This document shows, one piece after another, positions 16,321 to 24,206 of a stretch of 64,000 bases of DNA (within the stretch, counting starts at the first letter, position 1; each line of letters starts with the position of its first letter). This stretch comes from Nesterenkonia sp. E16_10 (lineage in GTDB: Bacteria; Actinomycetota; Actinomycetes; Actinomycetales; Micrococcaceae), in contig NZ_JADPSA010000016.1 of NCBI RefSeq assembly GCF_017347085.1, forward strand, positions 62,001 to 126,000, in the 5' to 3' direction. The notes under the pieces are model-generated. The model worked only from the letters and a program-made list of their open reading frames with translations. It had not been told where the DNA came from and ran no database searches. The translations under genes were made by a program, and so were the position numbers.

Positions 16321-17315
16321 AGCTGCTGGTCACCGGCGGTGCCGGGTATATCGGATCCGTGGTGGTCCAGCGGCTGCTCGCCGAGGGTCACACCGTGGAG
16401 GTCCTGGACAACCTCAGCACCGGCCACGCGGACTCGGTCCTGGAGGGGGCGCGCTGGCATCAGGCCGAGCTGCTCGAGGTCGGTAAGATCCTGGACGCCA
16501 GCTTCGACGGCGTGGTCCACCTGGCGGCGCGTTCCCTGGTGGGGGAGTCGGTGAGCCACCCGGAGCGTTACTGGCATGGCAACATCGTGGCCACCCTGGC
16601 GCTGCTGGACGCGATGCGCTCGGCAGGGGTCCGCCGACTGGTGTTCTCCTCCACCGCCGCGGTCTACGGCGAGCCCGCCGGCGCCAGCATCGCCGAATCC
16701 GATCCGACCATGCCGACCAACCCCTACGGCGCCTCGAAGCTGGCCATCGATCACATGCTCACCGCCGAGGCCCATGCCCACGGCCTGGCCGCGATCAGCC
16801 TGCGCTACTTCAACGTCGCCGGGGCCTCGGGGGACCTGCGGGAACGCCACGACCCGGAGACCCACCTGATCCCTAACCTGCTCAAGGTCGCCGCCGGGGA
16901 GAAGGAATCTGCCAGCATCTTCGGCACCGACTATCCCACCGAGGACGGCACCGCGGTCCGTGACTACATCCACGTGCTCGACCTCGCCGAGGCGCACCTG
17001 CGGGCGCTGGAGGCCGCAGAGCCTGCGACCCACGAGATCTACAACCTCGGCACCGGCACCGGCACCTCGGTGCGCCAGGTGATCGACGCCGTCCGCGAGG
17101 TCACCGGCGCGGAGGTCCCAGCCGCGCAGGAGCCCCGCCGCGCCGGAGACCCGGCGGTGCTGGTCGCCTCCGGGGCCCGCGCGCTGGAACGTCTGGGCTG
17201 GAGCCCCACCCGAGAGGTCCGCGAGATGGTCGCCGACGCCTGGGCCGCACTGGGGCATGAGGTCAAGACCCCGCACCCGAGCACCCGAGCCCAGGCCTCG
17301 GGAGACCCGGCATGA
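16317..17315 (+). CDS. galE: UDP-glucose 4-epimerase
   Basis: A 332-residue NAD-dependent short-chain dehydrogenase that interconverts UDP-galactose and UDP-glucose. TGGAGYIGS is at residues 6-14, the catalytic YGASK near residue 140, and RDYIHVLDLAEAH lies further downstream. The ATG overlaps the galT stop and the end overlaps galK. Besides galactose breakdown it can feed cell-wall sugar synthesis. Confidence 0.95.
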   Translation: MKLLVTGGAGYIGSVVVQRLLAEGHTVEVLDNLSTGHADSVLEGARWHQAELLEVGKILDASFDGVVHLAARSLVGESVSHPERYWHGNIVATLALLDAMRSAGVRRLVFSSTAAVYGEPAGASIAESDPTMPTNPYGASKLAIDHMLTAEAHAHGLAAISLRYFNVAGASGDLRERHDPETHLIPNLLKVAAGEKESASIFGTDYPTEDGTAVRDYIHVLDLAEAHLRALEAAEPATHEIYNLGTGTGTSVRQVIDAVREVTGAEVPAAQEPRRAGDPAVLVASGARALERLGWSPTREVREMVADAWAALGHEVKTPHPSTRAQASGDPA

Positions 17316-18532
17316 GCCCCGAGATCGATGGGCTCGAAGGGAGCGGGCTCGAAGGGCGCGGGCTCGAAAGTCTGGCCGAGCGCTTCCACGCCGTATATGG
17401 CAGACCCGCCGCCGGGATCTGGGCCGCCCCGGGACGAGTCAACCTGATCGGGGAGCACACCGACTACAACGGCGGCTACGTGTTGCCCTTCGCGCTGCCC
17501 CAGGTCAGCAAGGTGGCCGCCGCCGCCCGTGAGGACCGCACGGTCAAGGTGCGGTCGCTGCTCAACGGGGAGACCGCGGAGTTCAGCCTGGACGGGCTGG
17601 CCCCGGGCGTCGTCGAGGGCTGGGCCGGCTACGCCGCCGGGGTGCTCTGGTCCCTGGAGCAGGCCGGACACCGACTTCCGGGCATGGATCTGCTCATCGA
17701 CTCCAACGTCCCGGTGGGCGCTGGACTCTCCTCCTCCGCCGCCCTGGAATGCTCGGTGGCGCTGGCCGCCACCGAGATCGCCGGCGTGGTGCTGCCCGCC
17801 GCAGAGCTGGCCCGGCTGGCTCAGCACGCGGAGAACGACTTCGTGGGCATGCCCTGCGGGATCATGGACCAGATGACGGCGGTCGCGGCCGAAGCCGAGC
17901 ATGCGCTGCTGCTGGACACCCGCAGCATGAGCACGGAACAGGTCCCGTTCACCCTGGCCCAGGACGATCTGGCCCTGCTGGTCCTGGACTCCCTCGCCGA
18001 ACACCGCCTGGTGGACGGGGAGTACGCCGCCCGCCGAGCCCAGTGCGAGGCCGGCGCGCGGATGCTGGGGGTCACGAGTCTGCGCGAGCTCACCGACGAC
18101 GACGTCGCGCCCGAGGATCTGCTCGCACGGATCACCGATGAGGTCATCCTGCGTCGGGTCCGGCACGTGCTCACCGAGAACGCCCGGGTGCTCGCGGCCC
18201 GGGAGGCGCTGCGCACCGGGGCCTACGCCCAGCTCGGCGAGATCCTCTCCGCGGCCCACGTCTCCGCGCGGGACGACTTCGAGATCACCGTGGAGGAGAC
18301 CGACACGATGGTGGAGACGCTGCTCACGGTCCCGGCCTCGGTCGACGTGCAGCCCGCGCTGGGCGCCCGGCAGGTGGGCGGCGGCTTCGGCGGCTGTGTG
18401 ATCGCGCTGATCCACGCGGACTCCTTTGACGGGCTGCTCGCCGCGGTGCAGGAGAATGCCCGCCGACGCGGCTTCACCGAGCCCACCGGCTTCCTCGCCC
18501 GCGCCTGCCCCGGCGCCCGACGTCTGGCCTGA
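17312..18532 (+). CDS. galK: Galactokinase
   Basis: A 406-residue GHMP-family kinase that makes galactose-1-phosphate from galactose and ATP. The galactokinase signature GRVNLIGEHTDYNGG (about residues 37-51), the ATP-binding PVGAGLSSSAALE, and the C-terminal GGGFGGCVIAL are all intact. The first 20 residues are a repetitive Gly-Leu-Glu stretch encoded by a 15-bp tandem repeat, probably a non-functional extension. Last gene of the operon, converging with a membrane-protein gene 15 bp away. Confidence 0.95.
   Translation: MSPEIDGLEGSGLEGRGLESLAERFHAVYGRPAAGIWAAPGRVNLIGEHTDYNGGYVLPFALPQVSKVAAAAREDRTVKVRSLLNGETAEFSLDGLAPGVVEGWAGYAAGVLWSLEQAGHRLPGMDLLIDSNVPVGAGLSSSAALECSVALAATEIAGVVLPAAELARLAQHAENDFVGMPCGIMDQMTAVAAEAEHALLLDTRSMSTEQVPFTLAQDDLALLVLDSLAEHRLVDGEYAARRAQCEAGARMLGVTSLRELTDDDVAPEDLLARITDEVILRRVRHVLTENARVLAAREALRTGAYAQLGEILSAAHVSARDDFEITVEETDTMVETLLTVPASVDVQPALGARQVGGGFGGCVIALIHADSFDGLLAAVQENARRRGFTEPTGFLARACPGARRLA
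17330..17374. repeat. 15-bp tandem repeat in the 5' end of galK
   Basis: Three units starting GGGCTCGAA at 17330, 17345 and 17360 encode the Gly-Leu-Glu repeats. Being in frame, copy-number change would alter only the N-terminal tail. Confidence 0.8.
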
Positions 18533-18547
18533 GAACCTGCCGCGGCC

Positions 18548-19762
18548 CTAGCGGCCGGCGGCGGCGTTGCCCGCGGCATGGGCCAGGGCCTCGAGCGGGC
18601 CGCGGCGGCGCAGCATGAAGCGCAGCAGCCCCGCACCCAGGGCGCCGATGACCATCAGCATCAGCATCTGGGCCGGGGAATACTCGGTGAGGAAGGTCAG
18701 GAAGTCCGGCACCTGGGTGCCGCGCCAGAAGTGGAGCACCACCAGGTGTGCCACGTAGAGGGTCAGCGGCATCGCACCCGCCCCGATCAGCGGAGCCAGC
18801 AGCCAGCGCAGCTTCTCTGCGGCGAGCAGGCATACGCCCAGCACCAGCATCGAGGTGCCGATGGTGTGGATCAGATCCATCGTGGAGCCCTGATGCGGAG
18901 TCCCCAGCAGGAACCACAGATCCTCATTGACCAACGGGATCTGATAGGTGCCCACCAGAAGCTCGGCGCGCACCTCGGCGCTGGACCAGCCGTAGCGCGC
19001 GGCGAGCTCGGGGATCAGCGTGGACTGCCAGAGCATCCACAGGTGCACCGCATAGCTGACCACTGCCAGCCCCAGCCCGATTCCGGCCAGCTTCAGCGCG
19101 ACGGGGGCCCGCTGCAGCTGCAGCCGACCGATCGCCATGCCGGTGAAGAGGTAGGCCGGCCAGATCAGCAAGGGGTAGTAGCCGGTCAGCGCCAGGTCCA
19201 TGCCCAGCACGGCGGGATTCGCCAGGTCGGCGACTCCGGGGGAGTGCCAGAGCCGCCACATGTCGGGGAATCCCTCCCAGGAGCTGCGCAGATCATTGTG
19301 CAGCCACCAGAACGCCGCTGGGGCCGCCGCCACCCAGGCCCCGGCCAGGGCGAACAGCGGCACCGCGCCCAGACGCAGGAACGGCAGCGCCAGCAGGAAG
19401 AGCAGTCCGTAGTGCACCAGGATGATGGCCACCCCGGAGTTCAGCGCGGCCACCAGCAGTCCGATCACCACCACGATCAGCGCACGCACCGCGATGGCCT
19501 TGCGATCACCGGCGAGCTGCGCCCCGGAGTGAGCCCGGCCGCCGCCGCCGGTGAGCAGCGAGAGCCCCACGCCGGCCAGCATCGCGAACAGCGCCGAGGG
19601 GCGCCCGGTGAAGAGCAGGCCGGTCCAGCTGGCGTCGTTTGCGGGCTCGGAGATGGTGGGCAGCACGTGGACGGTCATCATGCCCAGAAGCGCGAGGCCG
19701 CGGGCGGCATCGACTCCTGAGATGCGCCGCAGGCGTGAGGAGGTGGGGCCGGCTTTGATCAC
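18548..19762 (-). CDS. Multi-pass membrane protein, DUF418/DUF1624-like (putative acyltransferase)
   Basis: A 404-residue integral membrane protein with about ten hydrophobic segments. It opens with the R-x-x-G-V-D-A-A-R-G-L-A-L-L-G-M pattern of the heparan-alpha-glucosaminide N-acetyltransferase-like (DUF1624) and DUF418 families, and has a late segment LIGAGAMPLTLYVAHLVVLH typical of DUF418. The role is probably modification or export of a cell-surface glycan (inferred). The start is GTG, with a leaderless-type TAACGT upstream. Confidence 0.82.
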   Translation of the reverse strand: MIKAGPTSSRLRRISGVDAARGLALLGMMTVHVLPTISEPANDASWTGLLFTGRPSALFAMLAGVGLSLLTGGGGRAHSGAQLAGDRKAIAVRALIVVVIGLLVAALNSGVAIILVHYGLLFLLALPFLRLGAVPLFALAGAWVAAAPAAFWWLHNDLRSSWEGFPDMWRLWHSPGVADLANPAVLGMDLALTGYYPLLIWPAYLFTGMAIGRLQLQRAPVALKLAGIGLGLAVVSYAVHLWMLWQSTLIPELAARYGWSSAEVRAELLVGTYQIPLVNEDLWFLLGTPHQGSTMDLIHTIGTSMLVLGVCLLAAEKLRWLLAPLIGAGAMPLTLYVAHLVVLHFWRGTQVPDFLTFLTEYSPAQMLMLMVIGALGAGLLRFMLRRRGPLEALAHAAGNAAAGR

Positions 19763-19769
19763 CGTACGT

Positions 19770-19775
19770 ACGTTA
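19770..19775 (-). promoter_or_regulatory. -10 TAACGT for the DUF418-like gene (leaderless)
   Basis: On the minus strand TAACGT ends 7 nt before the GTG at 19762. It overlaps a CGTACGTACG palindrome. Confidence 0.4.
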
Positions 19776-19888
19776 CTGCCTCGCCCACCGAACCGGAGTC
19801 GAGACCCGACCGGAGCAGCCGACCGGGCAATTCACGGGCAGCTCACCGGCCGCCTCCCCGGGCACCGGGAAAACTCTTCGCACCCGGT

Positions 19889-19917
19889 GCAACCTTTTCT
19901 CGGCCCCGGCGGTAGTA
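19889..19917 (+). promoter_or_regulatory. Candidate ECF-type promoter of the sortase/sigma operon
   Basis: GCAACC (19889-19894) is separated by 17 nt from GTAGTA (19912-19917). An AAC-containing -35 with a GTA-like -10 is the general shape of ECF sigma promoters. This would let the sigma factor encoded in the same cluster drive its own operon. Confidence 0.35.
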
Positions 19918-19934
19918 CTGGTGTGAGCACAAAA

Positions 19935-19950
19935 AGTGATCACCATCACT
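19935..19950. promoter_or_regulatory. Palindrome AGTGAT-N4-ATCACT before the DUF4397 gene
   Basis: Perfect 6-bp arms around 4 nt lie 30 nt upstream of the start codon, within the expected 5' untranslated region. Candidate operator; the binding protein is unknown. Confidence 0.4.
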
Positions 19951-19979
19951 GCCTTCAGGCACCCTGAAAGGACATCGCC

Positions 19980-20804
19980 ATGCGCAAGTCACTTCCACTC
20001 GCCACCACCGCGCTCGTCGGTATGGCCATTGCCGCCACCGCAGTCCCCGCCTACGCCGCCGAGGAGGGCGAAGCCTCAGCCCAGCTCTCGGTGCTGCATG
20101 CCGTGCCAGATCTTCCCGTAGACGTCTACGTCAACGGTGAACTGACCCTCGATGACTTCAACCCCGGCGACCTCGCCGGGCCGCTGGAACTGCCCGGCGG
20201 CGACTACTCAGTGGCCATCACCGCCGCCGACGCCGAAGATGATTCGGATCCGGTGCTCGGTCCCGTGGACGTCTCCCTGGAGAGCGGCGGGAACTACACC
20301 GCAGCGGCCCACCTCGACGCCGACGGCAACCCGACCGTGACCGCCTTCGGCAACGACACCTCGGAGCTCGCAGCCGGTGAGGGCCGCCTCACGGTGCGCC
20401 ACGTGGCCGCCGCCCCGGCCGTCGACGTCTGGGCCAACGGCGAGGTGGCCGTCGAGTCGCTGTCGAACCCGGACGAGGCCTCGCTGGACCTGCCTGCCGG
20501 CACGCTTGAGGCCGCCGTGTCTCTGGCCGGCGAGTCTGACCCGGTCATCGGCCCGGCCGACGTCGACGTCGCCGAAGGCGTCAACACGATCGTCTACGCC
20601 TGGGGCTCCGCCGCGGACGGCAACCTGGCGCTCGCCACCCAGACCGTGGACGCCACGCACTCCTCGCCGGACGGCGTGCCCACCGGCAACTTCGAGGTCG
20701 TCGCCGGCCAGTCCACCGCCGGCTGGGTCGCCGGCATCGGCGTGCTGGCTCTGATCGGTGTCGGCACCGTGGCGATGGGTGTTCGCGCCAAGAGCCGCGT
20801 CTGA
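19980..20804 (+). CDS. DUF4397 surface protein with C-terminal anchor
   Basis: A 274-residue secreted protein. A signal peptide ends at AVPAYAA (about residue 25). DUF4397-type beta-rich domains follow (LSVLHAVPDLPVDVYVNGE, repeated as LTVRHVAAAPAVDVWANGE). The C-terminus has a short PTG-containing stretch (GVPTGNFEV), a hydrophobic helix and a basic tail (RAKSRV), the layout of a cell-wall sorting signal but without a standard LPXTG. It lies 1 nt upstream of a class F sortase gene, which suggests it is that enzyme's substrate (inference). Confidence 0.88.
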   Translation: MRKSLPLATTALVGMAIAATAVPAYAAEEGEASAQLSVLHAVPDLPVDVYVNGELTLDDFNPGDLAGPLELPGGDYSVAITAADAEDDSDPVLGPVDVSLESGGNYTAAAHLDADGNPTVTAFGNDTSELAAGEGRLTVRHVAAAPAVDVWANGEVAVESLSNPDEASLDLPAGTLEAAVSLAGESDPVIGPADVDVAEGVNTIVYAWGSAADGNLALATQTVDATHSSPDGVPTGNFEVVAGQSTAGWVAGIGVLALIGVGTVAMGVRAKSRV

Positions 20805-20805
20805 G

Positions 20806-21525
20806 ATGAACAACCACCGTCGTCGCCTGCGGGCGGGTCACTCCGCCGGCCTGGCTCTCGTGCTCAGCGCTGCTCTGGTCGCAACAGGGTGCGCCACCTC
20901 AGCTGCTGAGCGCCCCGAGGGCCAGGCGGCGACGGTCTCGGCCTCCGGAGAATCCCAGGAGCCTTCGGCGTCTTCCCCTTCGCCGGAGGCCCCTGGGTCT
21001 CCGGAGGCCACCCCATCGGTTCTGAGTCCAGGATCCATCCCGGTGCAGCCTGCCGACCAGGGGCAACAGGAGCCCACCCCTGAGCCCACGCAGCTGCTCT
21101 ACCCGGGCATCGATGCGGATATCCCGGTGGAGCCGCGCGGCGTCGCCGAGGATGGTCAGATGGACATCCCCGACGACGCCGCCCAGGCGGCCTGGTATGA
21201 GTACGGAAAGGCGCCGGCAGATGAGGTCGGGACCACCGTCATCTCGGCTCACGCCGGTTCCCAGGAGACCCCCGTCGGGCCGCTCTATGCACTGAAGGAC
21301 TCCCGGCCAGGCGAGGAGGTCACGGTCCTTGACGAAGCCGGCGTGGAGCACCACTATGAAGTCACACAGGTGGAGCAGCTCGGCAAGGACGGACTGGACT
21401 TCGCTCCGTACTTCGAGCGAGCCGGAGAACACCGTCTCGTGCTCATCACCTGTGGGGGTCAGTGGATCGACGAGCGCAGCAGCTATGCGGACAACATCAT
21501 TGTGGTCGCTGAACCCCTCGACTGA
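20806..21525 (+). CDS. Class F sortase, lipoprotein form
   Basis: A 239-residue transpeptidase-family protein. A lipoprotein signal ends in VATGC near residue 26. A Ser/Pro/Glu-rich spacer (about residues 30-95) precedes the sortase beta-barrel. The catalytic triad is readable: His in VISAHAGS, Cys in LITCGG and Arg in IDERSS. Class F sortases are an actinobacterial group often fused to lipid anchors. It sits between a candidate substrate gene and an ECF sigma/anti-sigma pair. Confidence 0.9.
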   Translation: MNNHRRRLRAGHSAGLALVLSAALVATGCATSAAERPEGQAATVSASGESQEPSASSPSPEAPGSPEATPSVLSPGSIPVQPADQGQQEPTPEPTQLLYPGIDADIPVEPRGVAEDGQMDIPDDAAQAAWYEYGKAPADEVGTTVISAHAGSQETPVGPLYALKDSRPGEEVTVLDEAGVEHHYEVTQVEQLGKDGLDFAPYFERAGEHRLVLITCGGQWIDERSSYADNIIVVAEPLD

Positions 21526-21559
21526 GCAGGCGAGCGCCCCGGCTGCGGGGACCGCGCCC

Positions 21560-22117
21560 TTGCCCTCCGACGAAGGAGACGCCCTGGATCAGCAGCCTCT
21601 TGCGACGCGCTTCGCGGCCGGGGAACCCGCAGCCATGCATGACCTCTACCAGCAGCACGCGAGCTTCGTGTTCTCGCTGTGCATGGTCGCGCTGCGGCAT
21701 CGTCAGGACGCAGAGGATGCCACCCAGCAGGTGTTCACCCGCGCCTGGCGCTCGCGGGAGAGCTATGACCCTTCCCAGCCGACCGGCGCCTGGATCACCG
21801 GGATCACCCGCCGGGTGATCGCTGACGTATTCGCCCGGCGCGAGCGCGATCAGCAGACCGCCGAGGCCGGGGCCGATGTGATGGTGCGCAACGGCGCGAC
21901 ACGGCCCACCGACGCCGTGATCGATCGAGTCGTGGTCCAGCAGAGCCTGCGACAGCTGGGTCCGCCGCAGGATGAGATAATTCGCCTGGCTTATTCCGAG
22001 GATCTTCCGCTCAGAACGATCGCGGAACGCCTGGAGATGCCGCTCGGCACCGTGAAATCCCATGTCCATCGGGGCCTGGCACGCATGAGAGAAAGTCTGG
22101 AGGTGCATAGTGACTGA
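21560..22117 (+). CDS. ECF sigma factor (SigK-like)
   Basis: An extracytoplasmic-function sigma factor of about 185 residues. Region 2 spans LATRFAAGEPAAMHDLYQ to FTRAWR with the DAEDATQQVF core. Region 4 includes IIRLAYSEDLPLRTIAERL and GTVKSHVHRGLARMRE. The start is uncertain: no ATG or GTG lies before region 2. Candidates are TTG 21560, TTG 21500, or a CTG at 21584 that has a perfect AAGGAG 6 nt upstream. It overlaps the downstream anti-sigma gene by 8 nt, a typical sigma/anti-sigma coupling. Confidence 0.88.
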   Translation: MPSDEGDALDQQPLATRFAAGEPAAMHDLYQQHASFVFSLCMVALRHRQDAEDATQQVFTRAWRSRESYDPSQPTGAWITGITRRVIADVFARRERDQQTAEAGADVMVRNGATRPTDAVIDRVVVQQSLRQLGPPQDEIIRLAYSEDLPLRTIAERLEMPLGTVKSHVHRGLARMRESLEVHSD

Positions 22118-23081
22118 GCAGATCCCACCGCGGAACGGTTCCAGCTCGGATGGGCACCTCACAGACGAGCACCTCGCGATCCTCGCCGACCCCCGGCTCG
22201 GCCGCACCGAGCCCACTGCTGAGCCCGCCGCCGGGCAGGCGCACCAGCTGCGGCCTTCCGTGCAGCGAGAGCACCTCACGCTGTGTGGACCCTGTCGCGC
22301 GGCATTCGAGGCCACCGAACGCGCCATGGAGGCGCTGCGGGATCCCGCCGCACTCCACGAGCCCCCCGCCGAGCTCTGGGACCGCATCGCCGCCGAGATC
22401 GCCGCGATCTCGGAAGAGACCCGGGGTGCCGGCCCGAGCCCCTCGGGCCGAGGCCGCCCGGCGGAGGACCGCTCGGACAGAGACCGCCCAGCGGAGGACC
22501 TCCCGATGGAGGACCGCTCGGGGGAGGACCGCCTGGACGGAGGCCGCCCGATGGCCTCGGTCAGCGAGCTGGGCTCCCGCCGGCGCCGGCGGGCCGGCAC
22601 CGCGGAGCATCCTCCTCGTCGGCTCTGGGTTCCGCTGGCGGCGGCCGCCGCGGGTGCCGTGCTCGGCGGTGCGGCGGTGGCAGCGCTGCTCGCCCAGAAC
22701 GACCCGGCGGAGGTCCAGCCCCCCGTGGCGGTGACCACCGTGGTCGGCGACGCCACCCTGGAGCCGGTGGCCGCAGAGGACTTCACCGGCCGCGCCGAAA
22801 TGGTCGAGACCGAGGCCGGGGACCTGGAGCTCACCGTGGAGATCTCAGCCGCCCCGGACCCGGAGGCCGGGTACTTCGAGGTCTGGCTGCGTGACGCGGA
22901 GGGCACCCAGCTGATCTCGCTCGGCTCCGCCACCGCCGGGGCCACCACCTTCACCGTCCCGGCGGGGATCGATCTGAGTCAGTATCCCGTGGTCGACGTC
23001 TCGCACGAACACTTCGACGGCGACCCCAGCCACAGCGGCACCACCTTGGGCGCCGGGCCCATGGAGGAGCCAGACAGCTGA
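22110..23081 (+). CDS. RskA-like membrane anti-sigma factor
   Basis: A 323-residue single-pass membrane regulator. The cytoplasmic N-terminus has a zinc-anti-sigma-like HLTLCGPC (Hx3Cx2C) near residues 53-60, then a long Arg/Asp/Glu-rich linker built of imperfect repeats (about residues 108-150). A transmembrane helix lies near residues 173-195. The extracytoplasmic C-terminal domain with YFEVWLRDAEGTQLISLG is characteristic of RskA. It would hold the adjacent ECF sigma factor inactive until proteolysis. GTG start within the sigma gene, preceded by TGGAGG. Confidence 0.9.
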   Translation: MTEQIPPRNGSSSDGHLTDEHLAILADPRLGRTEPTAEPAAGQAHQLRPSVQREHLTLCGPCRAAFEATERAMEALRDPAALHEPPAELWDRIAAEIAAISEETRGAGPSPSGRGRPAEDRSDRDRPAEDLPMEDRSGEDRLDGGRPMASVSELGSRRRRRAGTAEHPPRRLWVPLAAAAAGAVLGGAAVAALLAQNDPAEVQPPVAVTTVVGDATLEPVAAEDFTGRAEMVETEAGDLELTVEISAAPDPEAGYFEVWLRDAEGTQLISLGSATAGATTFTVPAGIDLSQYPVVDVSHEHFDGDPSHSGTTLGAGPMEEPDS

Positions 23082-23133
23082 CCGCGCGTCCAGGTTCCCG
23101 CCCGTCGCTGGCCCCCGGGCGGGACCCAGGCGG

Positions 23134-23139
23134 TAGGCT
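23134..23139 (+). promoter_or_regulatory. -10 TAGGCT for dapA (leaderless)
   Basis: TAGGCT ends 7 nt before ATG 23147. Confidence 0.5.
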
Positions 23140-23146
23140 GTTGCCC

Positions 23147-24109
23147 ATGGCAAGCGACAATGAGCCCACACACGAATTCGATCCGCACCTCACCGAGGGG
23201 CAGGTCCAGCACCCGGATCAGACCGACCCGTTCTTCGGGCACCTGATCACGGCGATGGTCACGCCGTTCACCCCGGATGACAAGATCGATTTCGATGCCT
23301 TCGAGGCGCTCGCCGTGCGACTCGTCGAGGAGGGCAACGACTCGCTGGTGGTCTCGGGCACCACGGGGGAGACCTCCACGCTGGAGGACCACGAGAAGGA
23401 GTCCCTGGTCCGTGCCGCGAAGTCCGCCGTCGGGGACCGGGCCAAGGTCATCGCCGGCACCGCGACCAATCACACCGACCACGACCTGCTGATGGCCAAG
23501 CGTGCCGAGCGCGCTGGGGCCGACGGCCAGCTGGTGGTCACCCCGTATTACAACAAGCCCAGCCAGGACGGCGTCTTCGCGCACTTCACCGCGGTGGCCA
23601 ACGCCGCGGACCTGCCGCTGATGATCTACGACATCCCCGGACGCACCGGCATCCCGATCGCCACCGAGACGATCCTCAAGCTTGCCGAGCACCCGCACAT
23701 CATGTCGCTCAAGGACGCCAAGAACGACATCACTGCCACCACCGAGGTGCTGACCAAGACCGACCTCGAGGTCTACTCTGGCGATGACCAGAACGTGCTC
23801 GCCTGGATGGCCATGGGCGCCGCTGGCGTCGTCTCGGTCACCGCCCACGTGGCCTCCCCGACCTTCCGCCGGATGATCGACGCGGTGCTGAACTATGAGC
23901 TGCGCGAGGCCCGCATCGCCCACGGCGAGCTCGGCCCGGTGATCCGCGCGATGATGACCCGCGTCCAGGGCGCGGTCTCCTGCAAGCAGGTGCTCAACTG
24001 GCTCGGCACCGGCATGTACCCCGGCGTCCGCCTGCCCCTGGTGCAGGCCAATGAACTCGAGAAGCAACTGATCATCGCCGACCTGCGCGAGGCAGGCTGG
24101 CAGCTCTGA
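23147..24109 (+). CDS. dapA: 4-hydroxy-tetrahydrodipicolinate synthase
   Basis: A 320-residue TIM-barrel aldolase condensing pyruvate with aspartate semialdehyde, the committed step of lysine/DAP synthesis. SGTTGETSTL, the YDIPGRTG tyrosine segment and the Schiff-base lysine in MSLKDAKND are present. An N-terminal tail of about 28 acidic residues precedes FFGHLITAMVTPF. It precedes RNase J, the common actinobacterial dapA-rnj arrangement. Confidence 0.95.
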   Translation: MASDNEPTHEFDPHLTEGQVQHPDQTDPFFGHLITAMVTPFTPDDKIDFDAFEALAVRLVEEGNDSLVVSGTTGETSTLEDHEKESLVRAAKSAVGDRAKVIAGTATNHTDHDLLMAKRAERAGADGQLVVTPYYNKPSQDGVFAHFTAVANAADLPLMIYDIPGRTGIPIATETILKLAEHPHIMSLKDAKNDITATTEVLTKTDLEVYSGDDQNVLAWMAMGAAGVVSVTAHVASPTFRRMIDAVLNYELREARIAHGELGPVIRAMMTRVQGAVSCKQVLNWLGTGMYPGVRLPLVQANELEKQLIIADLREAGWQL

Positions 24110-24206
24110 GCCATCCGTCCGAAGCACGGGCGGGCAGCAGGAGCGCAGCACACAACCACTACACAATTGAGGTCCCCACCGGGATCTCTTGAGGAGGAAT
24201 CTCACC

